Source of the DNA: Sulfurovum sp.
GTDB lineage: Bacteria; Campylobacterota; Campylobacteria; Campylobacterales; Sulfurovaceae
DNA length: 33,157 nucleotides
Assembly: GCA_026985755.1 (NCBI GenBank)
Contig: JALSPX010000195.1
Location: forward strand, 1 to 33,157
Direction of reading: 5' to 3'
Both the position numbers and the translations under genes were made by a program. The notes below the pieces were generated by a model. That model worked only from the letters and a program-made list of their open reading frames with translations. It was not told the origin of the DNA and searched no databases. Positions 32,232 through 33,157 of the stretch are shown here, one piece after another. Numbering within the stretch: the first letter of the stretch is position 1; the number at the start of each line of letters is the position of its first letter.

Positions 32232-32242
32232 TTCGTTTGGCG

Positions 32243-32464
32243 TTAGCCACCACACACTGGAGGGAGTATAGAAACTCTGTCTCCATCTTTAAGTGCTGTA
32301 CTTAGATCATTGACCATAGTGTCATTAAGAGCCACCGCACATTTGTCTAGCCATTGTGTGAGCGTGCTGTCTTCTTTGAGCTTTGCAGATACATCTGCAA
32401 GTGTAGCTGCTTCCATCTCTACGGGTGCTTTGGCAATAGGGCCTAAAAATTCTACTTTTATCAT
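32243..32464 (-). CDS. moaD: Molybdopterin synthase sulfur-carrier subunit
   Basis: MoaD is the ubiquitin-fold sulfur carrier of molybdopterin synthase. With the start at 32464 it has 73 residues, the usual length. The C-terminal ILPPVCGG ends in the Gly-Gly that is thiocarboxylated and inserted into MoaE. MIKVEFLGPIAKAPVEME and VALNDTMVNDLSTALKDGDRV match the family. The upstream in-frame ATG at 32518 lies inside the divergent promoter region and would add an unconserved extension, so I rejected it. AGGA lies before the chosen start. It is the first gene of the moaD-moaE-moeA run. Confidence 0.94.
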   Translation of the reverse strand: MIKVEFLGPIAKAPVEMEAATLADVSAKLKEDSTLTQWLDKCAVALNDTMVNDLSTALKDGDRVSILPPVCGG

Positions 32465-32491
32465 GAGAAATCCTCTCTTACTGTTAACGCG

Positions 32492-32515
32492 ATTATAAAT
32501 CTTGTTTGGTATAAT
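32492..32515. promoter_or_regulatory. Back-to-back promoters of moaD and mqnA
   Basis: On the minus strand TATAAT (32497-32492) lies 27 bp before moaD. On the plus strand GTTTGGTATAAT puts TATAAT at 32510-32515, 21 bp before mqnA. The two -10 boxes are only 12 bp apart, so initiation at one may interfere with the other. Confidence 0.6.
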
Positions 32516-32536
32516 CATGCTTAAAAAAGGGGTTGT

Positions 32537-33157
32537 ATGCTATTTGGGTCTATTAGTTATCTTAACCTCTTACCCTTTCAAGTCTTCCTAAAACGCTACA
32601 TCTCTAACAATGCAGCCAAAATGACCTTTCGTAACAAACGTGCGGTGCCTTCTTCTATCAACAAGGCCTTTAAACGGAAGTCTATCCATGCTGCATTTAT
32701 CTCTTCTGTAGAGTCTCGTAAATGCAAATGTACAGACCTAGGCATCATCGCTCATAAAAAAGTCTACTCTGTACTCCTGCTAGAGGGCAAAAACCAAACA
32801 GACCCCGCCTCTGCCACTTCTAACCAGTTAGCCAAAGTGCTAAATCTACAAGGTAAAGTCCTCATAGGTGATGTTGCACTTAAACATTATCTCGATGGTG
32901 GTGATGGTGCAGACCTAGCCGAAGCATGGTACAACAAAACGGGTCTACCCTTTGTCTTCGCCAGACTCTGCTATAACAAACATGGTGACTCGGTACAAAA
33001 ACTAGCCCGTACCTTTGCCAGAAAAAAGACGAAAATACCTCAGTATATTTTAAAACGTGAAGCGAAAAAGAGAGGGATTACAACTAAGCAACTTGCTTGG
33101 TATTTAGAGCATATTCATTATGTGATAGATTGGAAAACTAGAAGAGGGTTGAATAAG
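32537..33157 (+). CDS. mqnA: Chorismate dehydratase MqnA, C-terminus outside the window
   Basis: MqnA removes water from chorismate to give 3-enolpyruvylbenzoate, the first committed step of the futalosine menaquinone pathway used by Campylobacterota. The visible 207 codons run open to the end of the window. The start MLFGSISYLNLLPFQVFLK has the conserved YLNxxP block of this solute-binding-protein fold. AAFISSVESRKC and KVYSVLLLEGK correspond to the conserved substrate-pocket segments, and ALKHYLDGGDGADLAEAWY and TGLPFVFARLCYN follow. The ribosome site AAAAAAGGGG precedes the ATG. It diverges from moaD with its own -10 box. Confidence 0.9.
   Translation, partial: MLFGSISYLNLLPFQVFLKRYISNNAAKMTFRNKRAVPSSINKAFKRKSIHAAFISSVESRKCKCTDLGIIAHKKVYSVLLLEGKNQTDPASATSNQLAKVLNLQGKVLIGDVALKHYLDGGDGADLAEAWYNKTGLPFVFARLCYNKHGDSVQKLARTFARKKTKIPQYILKREAKKRGITTKQLAWYLEHIHYVIDWKTRRGLNK

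Noticed and set aside
32464..32518. Upstream in-frame start for moaD
   Set aside because: It would place the start upstream of both -10 boxes in the divergent promoter and add a tail not typical of MoaD.

Overview
The window is a gene-dense, AT-rich stretch of a Campylobacterota (epsilonproteobacterial) chromosome. It looks most like a free-living sulfur- or hydrogen-oxidising genus such as Sulfurovum; the genus is an inference. The phylum call rests on the protein sequences, on the order tRNAs-tuf-rpmG-tRNA-Trp-secE-nusG-rplKAJL-rpoBC, on T-rich promoters with weak -35 boxes, on rpoB and rpoC that are almost but not quite fused, and on a futalosine-pathway mqnA.

Layout. Positions 1-6349 (+ strand) carry the end of dxr, a small serine hydrolase, tsaD, gyrB, a membrane protein with decayed GGDEF/EAL domains that is translationally coupled to gyrB, and queF. 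Positions 6350-7034 hold a small CI-type DNA-binding protein behind a perfect palindromic operator, and a convergent hypothetical gene. Positions 7249-24832 (- strand) are the information-processing core. Read in the direction of transcription it runs tRNA-Thr(TGT), tRNA-Tyr, tRNA-Gly, tRNA-Thr(GGT), tuf, rpmG, tRNA-Trp, secE, nusG, rplK, rplA, rplJ, rplL, rpoB, rpoC, then rpsL, rpsG, fusA. A near-consensus sigma-70 promoter with a GC-rich discriminator sits at its head. From 24988 on the content is accessory: yaaA, a 32-residue membrane microprotein and a SUI1-like factor; two YeeE/YedE half-transporters; a double-domain SagB-type oxidoreductase with a DUF309 protein; a DksA/TraR-like protein; an S24 self-cleaving-type repressor with a divergent 37-residue ORF; a molybdopterin cluster (moaD, moaE and a frameshifted moeA); and the start of mqnA.

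What stands out is in the DNA between genes. (1) Two paralogous CI-type regulators 23 kb apart, one full-length with an S24 domain and one only a DNA-binding domain, are each preceded by the same 25-bp operator. (2) A 78-bp element occurs twice in opposite orientation, at 19362-19439 and 24296-24373, both inside the conserved tRNA-tuf-rpoB block, with covarying hairpin arms. (3) A family of GTAG-headed small palindromes (REP/REPIN-like) occupies four intergenic sites. (4) Heptameric repeats occupy two more. (5) A roughly 110-nt imperfect hairpin follows fusA directly. There is no CRISPR array, rRNA gene, insertion sequence or prophage in the window.
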